DNA of 64,000 nucleotides. Origin: Alphaproteobacteria bacterium bin52 (GTDB taxonomy: Bacteria > Pseudomonadota > Alphaproteobacteria > Thalassobaculales > Thalassobaculaceae). Made by a program: the position numbers and the translations under genes. Below, piece by piece: positions 19,580 to 27,953 of the stretch. A model generated the notes under the pieces. The model worked only from the letters and a program-made list of their open reading frames with translations. It searched no databases and had not been told where the DNA came from. How positions within the stretch are numbered: position 1 is the stretch's first letter; each line of letters starts with the position of its first letter. The DNA is taken from assembly GCA_002238645.1 (NCBI GenBank), contig MPMT01000017.1:1-64000 (forward strand), given 5' to 3'.

Positions 19580-20077
19580 TCAGTCTCCCTCGAGCTCGTC
19601 TCCCCAGACCTGTGCCCGGTTGACCCATCCCTCGTAGTCCTTTGCCTCGATCCGGCACCACTCCCCCTCGCAGTCGTGCAGCTTGGCGATGACCCCGCGC
19701 TCCATCCTGGCCACAAGCCGCGACCCGGTCGCCGGTTCGGCGTGCATGGTGCCAATCTCCGCGATGACCTGCACGTTTGCGATGCCTGACAGCATGTTCG
19801 ACCGGATCCACCCGCTCTCTCCCGAGAATTCCCGGACCTGTCGCCAGTGCCCGAACTCGCGAACCACCTCCATCGGGAGGCCCCGGCGCAGGTACACCCA
19901 CATGATCTTGTATTCGCGGCCTGGTCCGGCCCGCATGTTGACCTCCGCGGCACGCAGCGAGACAAATCGCGGGATCGGCAACCCGGTCTCTCCGTTCTTG
20001 CCCGCCCTGTCGCCGGCCGCAAGCGCCCCGGGCGTGAACAGGAGACCGAGACAGATGATGACGCGCACGATCTTCAT
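19580..20077 (-). CDS. Secreted SH3-domain protein
   Basis: A 165-residue exported protein. Residues 1-20 are a signal peptide (MKIVRVIICLGLLFTPGALA, cleavage after ALA). Two bacterial SH3-like domains follow: about 43-103 (NMRAGPGREYKIMWVYLRRG... GWIRSNML) and about 105-160 (MHAEPATGSRLVARMERG... GWVNRAQVWG). Such proteins probably bind cell-wall peptides in the periplasm; related proteins are widespread in alphaproteobacteria, often beside a 2-hydroxyacid dehydrogenase gene. Here that gene diverges with an 87-base spacer. The start at 20077 is set by the signal peptide. Confidence 0.85.
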   Translation of the reverse strand: MKIVRVIICLGLLFTPGALAAGDRAGKNGETGLPIPRFVSLRAAEVNMRAGPGREYKIMWVYLRRGLPMEVVREFGHWRQVREFSGESGWIRSNMLSGIANVQVIAEIGTMHAEPATGSRLVARMERGVIAKLHDCEGEWCRIEAKDYEGWVNRAQVWGDELEGD

Positions 20078-20164
20078 GACCCGGGATCCCGGCTGGTTTC
20101 TGGACAAGTTCCCGGCCTGCTGATAATGCCGATATCGGGGACCACCGGGAGAAAGGGCGTTCTC

Positions 20165-21166
20165 ATGGCGACACGAAAACCTGTTGTCATCGTGACGCGT
20201 AAGCTGCCGGACCCCATCGAGACCCGGATGATGGAGCTTTTCGACGTCCGTCTCAACCTGTCGGACGCGCCGTTCGGGGCCGAAGATCTGGCCGGAGCGC
20301 TGCGCGAGGCCGATGTCCTGGTCCCCACCGTGACCGACCGGATCGACGCAGGGCTGCTCGAGGCGGCCGGACCCGGGCTGAAACTGATCGCCTCTTTCGG
20401 TACCGGGGTCGATCACATCGACGTTTCCGCAGCCCGCGCACGCGGCATCACCGTGACCAACACGCCCGGTGTTCTCACCGAGGACACCGCCGACATGACC
20501 ATGGCGCTCATCCTTGCGGTTCCGCGCCGCCTGGTCGAGGGAGAACGGCTGCTGCGTTCGGGAGACTGGGCCGGCTGGGGGCCGACCCTCATGCTCGGGC
20601 ACCGGATCCACGGCAAGCGGCTGGGGATCCTCGGGATGGGCCGGATCGGCCAGGCCGTAGCCCGGCGCGCGCGCGGGTTCGGCCTGTCGGTTCACTACCA
20701 CAACCGCAGGCGGCTTCACCCGGAAATAGAGGAGGAGCTCGAGGCAACCTACTGGGATACCCTCGATCAGATGCTCTCGCGAATGGACATCATCTCGGTG
20801 AACTGCCCGCACACCCCGGCAACCTTCCACCTGATCTCGGCGCGCCGGCTGGCGCTGATGCAACCCCATGCCTATATCGTCAACACCTCGCGCGGCGAAG
20901 TGATCGACGAGAGCGCCCTTGCTGCAGCGCTCGCGGCCCGCGACATCGCCGGTGCCGGGCTCGACGTGTTCGAACACGAGCCACTGGTCAGCCCGGAACT
21001 GCTCGAATGCGACAATGTCGTGCTCATGCCGCACATGGGATCGGCAACCTACGAGGGGCGGATCGACATGGGCGAGAAGGTGATCGTCAACATCCGCGCC
21101 TTCACCGACGGACACACTCCTCCCGACCGGGTGATCGAGACCTGGGGACTCGGGCTCACGGCCTGA
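20165..21166 (+). CDS. D-2-hydroxyacid dehydrogenase (glyoxylate/hydroxypyruvate reductase type)
   Basis: A 333-residue NAD(P)-dependent dehydrogenase, probably reducing glyoxylate or hydroxypyruvate. It has [20 protein letters not shown], the nucleotide-binding LGILGMGRIGQAVARRARGF (about 154-172) and the catalytic set R (NTSRGEVIDE, about 240), E (DVFEHEP) and H (LMPHMGSAT, about 290). The M at 20165 has GGGAGAAAG upstream. The 3' end overlaps the convergent moeB end by 11 bases. Confidence 0.93.
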   Translation: MATRKPVVIVTRKLPDPIETRMMELFDVRLNLSDAPFGAEDLAGALREADVLVPTVTDRIDAGLLEAAGPGLKLIASFGTGVDHIDVSAARARGITVTNTPGVLTEDTADMTMALILAVPRRLVEGERLLRSGDWAGWGPTLMLGHRIHGKRLGILGMGRIGQAVARRARGFGLSVHYHNRRRLHPEIEEELEATYWDTLDQMLSRMDIISVNCPHTPATFHLISARRLALMQPHAYIVNTSRGEVIDESALAAALAARDIAGAGLDVFEHEPLVSPELLECDNVVLMPHMGSATYEGRIDMGEKVIVNIRAFTDGHTPPDRVIETWGLGLTA

Positions 21167-21938
21167 TCGTCGGGGCGTCTCCGCACAACGGGCAGCCCGG
21201 GTTGCGGCGGTAGCGCACGGTCCTGAAGGTCATGCCGAGGGCATCGAACATCAACAGCCGGCCCGACATCGACTCGCCTATTCCGAGCAGTTCCTTGATC
21301 ACTTCCGTTGCCTGCAGGGTGCCGATGACACCGGCCACGGCCCCGAGAATTCCCGCCTCTTCGCACCGCGGCACCGTGTCGGGCGGCGGTGGCTCGCGGA
21401 ACAGGCAACGGTAGCAGGGTTCCCCGGCGTGACCGGCAACACCGCTGCGGTAGGTGGTGAGCTGGCCCTCGAATCGCAGCAGCGCGCCGGAGACCACCGG
21501 AATCCCGCAATGGTGCGCGGTATCGTTGACGAGGTATCGCGTCGCGAAGTTGTCCGAGCCGTCGACAACCAGGTCGTAGCCCGACAGCAGTCCGGCGGCG
21601 TTTTCCGGGCCGAGCCGCATCTCGTGCAACCGGACCTCGACGGTCGGGTTGATCCGCTCGAGTGTGTTGCGGGCCGACCGGGTCTTCGCCTCGCCCACCG
21701 ATCCGGTCGCATGCACCACCTGGCGCTGCAGGTTGGTCATGTCGACGGTGTCGTCATCGATGATCCCGAGCGTGCCGATCCCCGCGGCGGCCAGGTAGAG
21801 CAGTACCGGCGAGCCGAGCCCCCCGGCGCCAACGCACAGCACCCGCGATGCAAGCAGCCGTTCCTGTCCCTCGTCCCCGACCTCCTCGAGGATCAGGTGG
21901 CGGGCATAGCGCAGGAACTGGTCATCGGTGAGCTCCAT
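21156..21938 (-). CDS. moeB: HesA/MoeB/ThiF family adenylyltransferase
   Basis: A 260-residue E1-like enzyme that adenylates the C-terminal glycine of a ubiquitin-fold sulfur carrier (MoaD or ThiS). It starts with RYARHLILEEVGDEGQERL and has the ATP-binding VGAGGLGSPVLLYLAAAG (about 36-53), DDDTVDMTNLQRQ (61-73) and SDNFATRYLVND. Structural zinc cysteines are CYRC (about 173) and CPLC (about 247). There is no rhodanese domain, which fits MoeB/ThiF rather than MOCS3-type fusions. It is the last gene of the zinc-finger-coaBC-dut-moeB run. Confidence 0.92.
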   Translation of the reverse strand: MELTDDQFLRYARHLILEEVGDEGQERLLASRVLCVGAGGLGSPVLLYLAAAGIGTLGIIDDDTVDMTNLQRQVVHATGSVGEAKTRSARNTLERINPTVEVRLHEMRLGPENAAGLLSGYDLVVDGSDNFATRYLVNDTAHHCGIPVVSGALLRFEGQLTTYRSGVAGHAGEPCYRCLFREPPPPDTVPRCEEAGILGAVAGVIGTLQATEVIKELLGIGESMSGRLLMFDALGMTFRTVRYRRNPGCPLCGDAPTIRP

Positions 21939-21941
21939 TTC

Positions 21942-22379
21942 CTATGTCCCCGTCGATCCGAAACCCCCGGCGCCGCGTCCGGTCGGGGGAAGCTCATCCC
22001 CGGTTTCCGTCTCGGCCCTGGCTACCGGAACGATCACCATCTGGGCAATTCTCTGGCCCGGCAGGATATCGACACGATCCTGCCCCAGGTTGACCAGCAG
22101 CACCATCACCTCGCCACGGTAGTCGCTGTCGATCGTGCCGGGTGCATTGAGCACAGTAACCCCGGAACGGGCCGCAAGCCCGGACCTCGGCCGGATCTGC
22201 GCCTCGTAGCCCGCCGGAATGGCGACGGCAAACCCGGTTGGAACCAGCGCCCGGTCCCCCGGCTCGATCGAGACCCCGCCTGCCGCATGAAGATCCATGC
22301 CGGAGCTCCCGGCCGTCCGGTAGGCGGGAATCGGCTGGGGCTCACGGTGTGCGAAACGCCGGAAGGTGATGCGAACCAT
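21942..22379 (-). CDS. dut: Deoxyuridine 5'-triphosphate nucleotidohydrolase
   Basis: A trimeric dUTPase that keeps uracil out of DNA and makes dUMP for thymidylate synthesis. The 145-residue protein has all five motifs: [11 protein letters not shown] (motif 1), [12 protein letters not shown] (2), [11 protein letters not shown] (3), [10 protein letters not shown] (4) and the C-terminal arm [10 protein letters not shown] (5). It is spaced 3 bases from both coaBC and moeB, and the dut-coaBC pairing is common in bacteria. Confidence 0.96.
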   Translation of the reverse strand: MVRITFRRFAHREPQPIPAYRTAGSSGMDLHAAGGVSIEPGDRALVPTGFAVAIPAGYEAQIRPRSGLAARSGVTVLNAPGTIDSDYRGEVMVLLVNLGQDRVDILPGQRIAQMVIVPVARAETETGDELPPTGRGAGGFGSTGT

Positions 22380-22382
22380 GGC

Positions 22383-23585
22383 TCAGCCAGTACGGTGGTC
22401 CGCGATCCGCCGCACGAGCCTCTCCGCCACCTCTGCCTTGGCCATCCTGGGCCAGCTTTCAGCCTGGTCCGCGGTGACGAGGTGCACGGTGTTGTCGGCA
22501 CCGCCGAACACGCCCTGCGATGCGGAGACGTCGTTCGCAAGGATCCAGTCACACCCCTTGCGCCGGAGCTTGTCCGCCGCGTGATCGATCACCTGCTCGG
22601 TCTCGGCGGCAAACCCGATCACCAGCCCCGGGCGGCGGGGTCCGGGCTGTGACAGGGTCGCCAGAATGTCCGGGTTCTCGACGAGTTCGAGGCCGGGCAG
22701 GCTGCCCGCGCCGTCCTTCTTGAGCTTGTTGCCGGCAGGTTGCGCCACGCGCCAGTCGGCCACCGCCGCGGCACAGACCGCAACATCAACCGGGAGCGCC
22801 GTCCGGCACGCCTCCAGCATCTCGCACGCCGTCTCGACGTGCACAACCCGCACGGCCGGCGGATCGGCAAGCCGGGTCGGCCCGCTCACCAGCGTCGTCT
22901 CCGCGCCCGCGGCGGCGAGAGCATGTGCGATCGCATGTCCCTGTCGCCCGGACGACCGGTTGGCGATATAGCGGACCGGGTCGATCGCCTCCCAGGTCGG
23001 GCCCGAGGTCACCAGCGCCCGGCAGCCCGCGAGCTGCCCCGCCGCACCGAGCATCGCCGCGGCCCCGGCGGCAATCGCCGCCGGCTCCGCCATGCGGCCG
23101 GGCCCGTATTCGCCACACGCCATCTCGCCGCTGTCGGGTCCGACCACGTGGATGCCGCGCCGGCGCAGTGTTGCAAGGTTGTCCACTGTTGCCGGATGTT
23201 CCCACATGCGCACGTTCATTGCCGGAGCCACCAGCACCGGCTTGTCGGTGGCAAGAAGAACCGTGGTTGCGAGGTCATCGGCAATCCCGGCACGCATCCG
23301 CGCCAGCAGATCGGCCGTCGCCGGGGCCACGATCAGCAGATCGGCCTCGCGCGACAGCCTGATATGGCCCATTTCGGACTCGTCATCGAGCGAAAACAGG
23401 TCGCTGTAGACCTTCTCGCCGGTCAGCGCCTGGAGGCTGAGAGGAGTAACGAACCGCGCCCCGGCCCCGGTCAGGATACTGCGGACCGCATCGCCCTGTT
23501 GCTGTAGCTCCCGGACCAGCAACAGACTCTTGTAGGCGGCAATGCCGCCACCGATGATCAGCAGGATGCGCCAGTTGCCGCTCAC
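22383..23585 (-). CDS. coaBC: Bifunctional CoaBC (PPC synthetase/decarboxylase)
   Basis: The product makes 4'-phosphopantetheine for coenzyme A: CoaB joins cysteine to phosphopantothenate and CoaC decarboxylates. The 400-residue protein starts ILLIIGGGIAAYKSL (flavin binding). The CoaC motif PAMNVRMWEHPA is near residue 115, and the CoaB part has NRSSGRQGHAIA (about 209) and NKLKKD (about 285). I place the start at GTG 23585, because it overlaps the stop of the upstream zinc-finger gene as GTGA; the frame continues upstream but without CoaC-like residues. Confidence 0.94.
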   Translation of the reverse strand: MSGNWRILLIIGGGIAAYKSLLLVRELQQQGDAVRSILTGAGARFVTPLSLQALTGEKVYSDLFSLDDESEMGHIRLSREADLLIVAPATADLLARMRAGIADDLATTVLLATDKPVLVAPAMNVRMWEHPATVDNLATLRRRGIHVVGPDSGEMACGEYGPGRMAEPAAIAAGAAAMLGAAGQLAGCRALVTSGPTWEAIDPVRYIANRSSGRQGHAIAHALAAAGAETTLVSGPTRLADPPAVRVVHVETACEMLEACRTALPVDVAVCAAAVADWRVAQPAGNKLKKDGAGSLPGLELVENPDILATLSQPGPRRPGLVIGFAAETEQVIDHAADKLRRKGCDWILANDVSASQGVFGGADNTVHLVTADQAESWPRMAKAEVAERLVRRIADHRTG

Positions 23586-23761
23586 GCGTCGAGGTCGGCC
23601 GTCGTCTCGCGATACCGGTACACCCGCGAGCAGTATGGACACACCACCACGTTGTCCGGACCAATGGTGAGAAACACCCTGGGATGGCCGAGCGGACCGC
23701 CGCCGCCGTCACAGGCGATGCGGCGCGACCGGGTGTCGATTTCTTCCAGCACTCCCGCCAT
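23582..23761 (-). CDS. Small CHCC zinc-finger domain protein
   Basis: A 59-residue protein of the zf-CHCC type, related to the NDUFS6 subunit of complex I. Ligands are C17 (IACDGG), H26 (GHPRVFL), C41 and C44 (CPYC), followed by SRVYRY. Bacterial members are small, of unknown function and typical of alphaproteobacteria; a link to respiratory complex I is possible. It overlaps coaBC by 4 bases (GTGA), so it is the first gene of the coaBC-dut-moeB operon. Confidence 0.85.
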   Translation of the reverse strand: MAGVLEEIDTRSRRIACDGGGGPLGHPRVFLTIGPDNVVVCPYCSRVYRYRETTADLDA

Positions 23762-23799
23762 TGCCGTCCTCGCGCGTCTGCGTCTGCTGTATGTCCATC

Positions 23800-23828
23800 T
23801 TGCCAGTCCGTGCACCCGACGGTAAACA
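23800..23828 (+). promoter_or_regulatory. Candidate sigma70 promoter of tRNA-Arg
   Basis: TTGCCA (23800-23805) and TAAACA (23823-23828) are separated by 17 bases and end 13 bases before the first tRNA base. Spacing and position fit a housekeeping promoter. Confidence 0.5.
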
Positions 23829-23841
23829 CTCAAGCATCCGG

Positions 23842-23918
<77 letters not shown>

Positions 23919-23922
23919 CACT

Positions 23923-24345
23923 TCAGTCCAGTCTTCCCCAGTCGGTGACCCGTGTTGGAGTAATGCAGATCAGCAGGCTCTCCTCGAGCCGCATGTCGTG
24001 GTACTGGCGGTAGCGCCGGCGCAGGGCTGCAATCGCGCCCGTGTGGGCGGTTCCTGTCGAAACCAGGGTGGCCTCTCCGCGTACCATGACCCAGCCGAGT
24101 TGCGACCAGTCGGAATGGTCGTAGTGATCGACCACGAGCGCGGCGTACGGGTTGGCCATGACGTTCCGCACCCGGGCGAGGCGGCGGGGCGCGACCGTCT
24201 TCGGCTTCTCGTCGAGCGCGATCCAGATGGCCGGGCCGTCCAGTGCGTAACACACCGGTACCACATGCGGCCGGCCGGCCGGCGAGGTGGTCGCGAGCCG
24301 GCCGACGCGGCCCTTCTCCAGGAACCGTCGCTGTCGGGGCGTCAT
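23923..24345 (-). CDS. Pyridoxamine-phosphate-oxidase-fold flavoprotein (Rv0121-like)
   Basis: A 140-residue split-barrel flavin-binding protein. The pattern GRVGRLATTSPAGRPHVVPVCYAL, then KPKTVAPRRLARVRNVMANPYAALVVDHYD, matches the PPOX-class group around Rv0121, often named F420-dependent. F420 use cannot be claimed here since no F420 genes are in view, so FMN or heme are alternatives. The start overlaps the ABC permease stop by 4 bases, placing it as third gene of the ABC operon on the minus strand. Confidence 0.8.
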   Translation of the reverse strand: MTPRQRRFLEKGRVGRLATTSPAGRPHVVPVCYALDGPAIWIALDEKPKTVAPRRLARVRNVMANPYAALVVDHYDHSDWSQLGWVMVRGEATLVSTGTAHTGAIAALRRRYRQYHDMRLEESLLICITPTRVTDWGRLD

Positions 24346-25142
24346 TCACCCACCTGCAGCAGCTTGCCGTTTGACCGCGCGCTGGCAAAGGCGGCAGCGA
24401 ACACCGTGGCGCCGATGACGAGGTAGATCACGTTGACCACCACCGCCCCGGCCAGCAGGTCGGCGCGGAAGACACCGTCGACCATGACGGCGCGCATTCC
24501 CTCGAACACGTAGGCGGACGGCGTCGCCCAGGCGACCGGCTGGAGCCAGCCTGGCAATGTGGCCACCGGGTAGTACACCGCGCTGATCGGCGCAAAGGCG
24601 AAGATCGCAACCCAGGCGAGACTCTCCGCTCCCAGCCCGAACCGGATCACCATCGCGGTGACGGTCATTCCGATGCCCCAGCCCATGACGGTCAGACATG
24701 TGAAGAAAGCAACGACGCCCGGACCGTAGGAAAGGACCGAGAACTCGAACAGGACCCATGCCAGTACCCAGGACGGCGCGAGACCGATGCAGGTACGCAA
24801 GAGGCTCATGATCATTGCCGCCCCGATCAATTCCCAGGGCCGGAGCGGGCTGACGAACAGGTGGCCGAGGTTGCGGGACCACATCTCCTCGAGGAAACAG
24901 AGCGAGAAGCCCATCTGGCCCCGAAACAGCACGTCCCACAGCAGCACTGCCCCGATGAGTACGCCGGCTGCGTTGGCAACCCAGGTCGAATGCCCGACGA
25001 AGAACTGGGTCACGAACCCCCAGACCACCATCTGGACCGTCGGCCAGTACGCCAGCTCGAGAATGCGCGGCCACGACCCGCGCAACAGGTACATGTAGCG
25101 TCGCACCAGCGCCAGCATGCGCCGCGCCGCGCCGGCTTTCAC
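24342..25142 (-). CDS. ABC-2 type transporter permease
   Basis: A 266-residue inner-membrane subunit with six hydrophobic segments and the ABC-2 end region (PISAVYYPVATLPGWLQPVAWATPSAYVFEGMRA), which is typical of exporters of drugs or polysaccharide-like molecules. It overlaps the ATPase gene by 4 bases (ATGA) and is therefore its partner. No periplasmic or substrate gene is linked, so the exported compound is unknown. Confidence 0.9.
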   Translation of the reverse strand: MKAGAARRMLALVRRYMYLLRGSWPRILELAYWPTVQMVVWGFVTQFFVGHSTWVANAAGVLIGAVLLWDVLFRGQMGFSLCFLEEMWSRNLGHLFVSPLRPWELIGAAMIMSLLRTCIGLAPSWVLAWVLFEFSVLSYGPGVVAFFTCLTVMGWGIGMTVTAMVIRFGLGAESLAWVAIFAFAPISAVYYPVATLPGWLQPVAWATPSAYVFEGMRAVMVDGVFRADLLAGAVVVNVIYLVIGATVFAAAFASARSNGKLLQVGE

Positions 25143-25891
25143 GCCGCCTCTCCCTCGGAACTGGCCCGATCACGGGCGATGTCGAGGAATACGTCCTCGA
25201 GCGTGCTGCGGCCATACCGGGCAAGCAGGCTGTTCGGGCTTCCCCGGTCCACGATCGCGCCCGCCCGCATCATCAGCACCCGGTCGCACAGCCGCTCGAC
25301 CTCGGCCATGTTGTGCGAGGCGAGCAGGATCGTCGCGCTTTCCGCCCGTGCGTAGTCCTCGAGGTAGGTGCGGACCCAGTCCGCGCTGTCGGGATCGAGC
25401 GACGCCGTCGGCTCGTCGAGCAGCAGAACGCGGGGCCGGTTTATCAGGGCCTTGGCCAGTGCCACCCGGGTTTTCTGTCCCGCCGAGAGCTGTCCGGTCC
25501 GCCGGCCCAGCAGCTCCACGAGATCCAGCGCCCCGGCAAGCTCGTCGATGCGCCGGCGCGGCTGCGGCACCCCGTAGAGATCGGCATAGACGCGAAGGTT
25601 CTCGCGCACCGACAGCCGGTGCGGCAGGTCGACGTAGGGTGAGGAGAAGTTCATTGTCGGCAGCGCCCGGTACCGGTCGGCCACCATGTCGACGCCATGG
25701 ATGCGGACCTCGCCCGAGCTTGGCGTAAGCAGGCCCAGCAACATCGAGATCGTGGTGGTCTTGCCGGCACCGTTCCCGCCCAGAAGCGCGCTGACGCGCC
25801 CTTCCTCGACGGAAAAGCTGATCCCGCGAACCGCCGTGATGTCACCGAACCGCTTGGTGAGTGCGCGCACGCTGATCGCGGGCGTGGTCAT
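25139..25891 (-). CDS. ABC transporter ATP-binding protein (ABC-2 exporter)
   Basis: A 250-residue cytoplasmic ATPase. Walker A is GGNGAGKTTT (38-47), the signature is LSAGQK (135-140), Walker B is VLLLDEPTASLDPDS (155-169), and the switch histidine lies in ASHNM (191-195). The start at 25891 (TTPAISVRALTKRFGD) gives a normal length; the open frame reads on for 350 codons upstream without similarity. It is coupled to the permease gene downstream and faces secB across a 138-base divergent spacer. Confidence 0.94.
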   Translation of the reverse strand: MTTPAISVRALTKRFGDITAVRGISFSVEEGRVSALLGGNGAGKTTTISMLLGLLTPSSGEVRIHGVDMVADRYRALPTMNFSSPYVDLPHRLSVRENLRVYADLYGVPQPRRRIDELAGALDLVELLGRRTGQLSAGQKTRVALAKALINRPRVLLLDEPTASLDPDSADWVRTYLEDYARAESATILLASHNMAEVERLCDRVLMMRAGAIVDRGSPNSLLARYGRSTLEDVFLDIARDRASSEGEAA

Positions 25892-26029
25892 GAACCGGTC
25901 ACCGGGCAAGAGGGTTTGCGGCGCAACCATAGGCGGGGTGGTCGGGGCGGGCAAGCCGGCGCGGCGGTTGTGAACAGCCCGGATCCGTGTTACCCCGCCG
26001 CCGCCTGTTCTCCAGCCGGCGAGGCCACC

Positions 26030-26509
26030 ATGAGCGACACCCAACCCGTCCAGGAGACCGGCGACGACATCCGGTTCCTGGTTGCGGTGCAGTACATCAA
26101 GGACCTGTCGTTCGAGAGCCCCGGCGCTCCGCACAGCCTGCAGCCGAACGAAGTAGCGCCGCAGATCAACGTTCAGGTCGACATGGCCGCGACCGCCGTT
26201 GGCGAGCACGGACACGAGGTGGCGCTCTCGCTCACGGTCGATGCCAGAAGGGCGGAGGAACAGCTGTTCCTGGTCGAGTTGACCTATGCCGGGGTGTTCG
26301 TGATCACCGGGGTTCCCGAATCTGGGCTGCGGCCGCTGCTCCTGATCGAGGGTCCAAAGCTCCTGTTCCCGTTCGCGCGCAGCGTCATCTCGGCAGCGGT
26401 GCGCGATGGCGGCTTTCCGCCGTTGCTGCTGCAGCCGGTCGACTTTGCCGCTCTCTACCGCCAGTCGCTCGACGACAGCGTCAGTCCCGAAGCCACACCG
26501 GATCCCTGA
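26030..26509 (+). CDS. secB: Protein-export chaperone SecB
   Basis: The product is a tetrameric cytoplasmic chaperone that keeps precursors unfolded for SecA. The 159-residue acidic protein has FLVAVQYIKDLSFESPGAP (about 16-34), NVQVDMAA, FLVELTYAGVF and PGPKL-like IEGPKLLFPFARSVIS, ending with FPPLLLQPVDFAALYRQ. The ATG at 26030 is preceded by GGCGAGG. It is convergent with dnaQ and the two coding regions overlap by 29 bases. Confidence 0.95.
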   Translation: MSDTQPVQETGDDIRFLVAVQYIKDLSFESPGAPHSLQPNEVAPQINVQVDMAATAVGEHGHEVALSLTVDARRAEEQLFLVELTYAGVFVITGVPESGLRPLLLIEGPKLLFPFARSVISAAVRDGGFPPLLLQPVDFAALYRQSLDDSVSPEATPDP

Positions 26510-27158
26510 TCTGCCGCAACAACTCCCGGTGCGCGGCCCGCTCGGCGTCGCTCGCGCTCCAGCTGCGCGACGCCCGGGGCCCGGCCGCCTCGCCGCCCGC
26601 TTCCGCCGGACCCGGAGCTGCCGGCCCGCCCAGGTCAAGTGACTGCTGCCGGCCACCGCACAGGTGCAGATAGACCTCCGCCAGCAGGCGCGAATCCACC
26701 CGGGCCCCGTGCTTCTCGCGCTCCGCGGTATCGATCGCGAACCGCCGGCACAGGGCGTCAAGGCTTGCCGGCGCGCCCGGGAACCGCGCCCGGGCAAGCT
26801 GCAGGGTGTCGACGGCGCGGCCGGCATCGAGCGGCGGGCGGCCGGCATCGGTGAGTTCCATGTTGAGGAAGGCAAGGTCGAATGCGGCGTTGTGAATGAC
26901 CAGGTGGTCATCGCCGATAAAGGCCAGGAACTCGTCCACCCGCTCGGCAAAGGTCGGGTGGTCGGCCAGGAATTCGTTCGTCAACCCGTGGGTCTCGTAG
27001 GCTCCCGCCTCGATCTCCTGCCCGGGGTTGAAGTAGCAGTGATACTCCCGCCCTGTCGGCACAAGGTTGACCAGCTCGACCGCCCCGATCTCCACGATCC
27101 GGTGTCCCAGGGATATCTCGAGACCGGTGGTCTCGGTGTCGAGCACGATCATCCGCAT
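26481..27158 (-). CDS. dnaQ: DNA polymerase III epsilon subunit (3'-5' exonuclease)
   Basis: The product is the proofreading exonuclease of the replicative polymerase. The 225-residue DEDDh protein has Exo I VLDTETTGLE (5-14), Exo II HNAAFDLAFLNMEL (89-102) and Exo III with H150 and D155 (EKHGARVDSRLLAEVY). The C-terminal tail, rich in G and A, would carry the polymerase-binding part. The start codon shares one base with the coaE stop, so coaE and dnaQ are one transcript. Confidence 0.95.
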   Translation of the reverse strand: MRMIVLDTETTGLEISLGHRIVEIGAVELVNLVPTGREYHCYFNPGQEIEAGAYETHGLTNEFLADHPTFAERVDEFLAFIGDDHLVIHNAAFDLAFLNMELTDAGRPPLDAGRAVDTLQLARARFPGAPASLDALCRRFAIDTAEREKHGARVDSRLLAEVYLHLCGGRQQSLDLGGPAAPGPAEAGGEAAGPRASRSWSASDAERAAHRELLRQIRDPVWLRD

Positions 27159-27751
27159 CACGGTCTCCTCCTCCTGCCTGCCAGCCATCTCGCGAGTTCT
27201 CGGCTGGTTGCTGCCAGGCCCAGGCCCGAGTGGATGACAACGTCCGCGCGCCGGCGTTTCGCCCGGTCCGGCATCTGCCGGCGCAGGATGTCCGCTAACC
27301 GCTGCGCTGTCATTCCTGGTCTTGCCAACACCCGCTGGCGCTGCAGGTATGCAGGCGCCGTGACCACGAGCACCGTGTCGCACACCGCGTCGCCCCCGCT
27401 TTCGAATAACAACGGGACGTCAAGCACCACCAGCCGCGAGCGCCGCCGCCTGTGCCGCGCCAGAAACCGGTCGCGGTCGGCGCGGACCAGCGGATGGACG
27501 ATCGCTTCAAGCTGGCGCAGGCGCCCGGCATCCCCGATCACCAGCGAGCCAAGGCGGTTCCTGTCAACGCTGCCGTCCCTGATCACGCCCGGAAAGGCGC
27601 GCCCGACAGGCGCCACCGCCGCGCCGCCGCGCGCAAACAGGCGATGGACGCAGGCGTCGGCGTCATGCACCGGGATCCGCGCGCGCCCGATCAGCCGCGC
27701 AACAGTGCTCTTGCCCATTGCAATGGAGCCCGTCAGCCCGACAATTTCCAT
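27158..27751 (-). CDS. coaE: Dephospho-CoA kinase
   Basis: The product performs the last step of coenzyme A synthesis, phosphorylating the ribose 3'-OH. The 197-residue P-loop kinase has GLTGSIAMGKST (5-16), the DADACVHRLF motif (about 32-41) and the LVVLDVPLLFESG region (about 106-118). It ends one base into dnaQ. In many relatives aroE stands just upstream; here a 202-base non-coding spacer separates it from maf. Confidence 0.95.
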   Translation of the reverse strand: MEIVGLTGSIAMGKSTVARLIGRARIPVHDADACVHRLFARGGAAVAPVGRAFPGVIRDGSVDRNRLGSLVIGDAGRLRQLEAIVHPLVRADRDRFLARHRRRRSRLVVLDVPLLFESGGDAVCDTVLVVTAPAYLQRQRVLARPGMTAQRLADILRRQMPDRAKRRRADVVIHSGLGLAATSRELARWLAGRRRRP

Positions 27752-27953
27752 GTCCGGTACCGGGGCCTATGCCGTGTGCCGAAACGCAATGCGTTTCAGC
27801 GCGCACAGGAGGTCTTCGCGGGCAGCCGGCGCTCCGTTTTCCCGGGCGCTCCCGGCTCCATGCGTCATTCGCCCCACGATCGCGTCCCGAAGACCGGCGG
27901 AGGGCATCTCTTTCCGGCCTGAACGGGAGCGATCGTTCAACGACGCCACGGCA
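27752..27953. other. Spacer between maf and coaE where aroE is usual
   Basis: These 202 bases hold only a 60-codon frame on the minus strand with no recognisable domain. No remnant of shikimate dehydrogenase (its NTTP or GxGGxxxA motifs) is visible. Confidence 0.5.

Noticed and set aside
19580-21115. Very long minus-strand frame running across the 2-hydroxyacid dehydrogenase
   Set aside because: Only its last 165 codons, with a signal peptide, make a real protein. The upstream part is antisense to a clear dehydrogenase gene.
27767-27949. 60-codon minus-strand frame between maf and coaE
   Set aside because: There is no domain, no good ribosome site and no similarity to AroE motifs.
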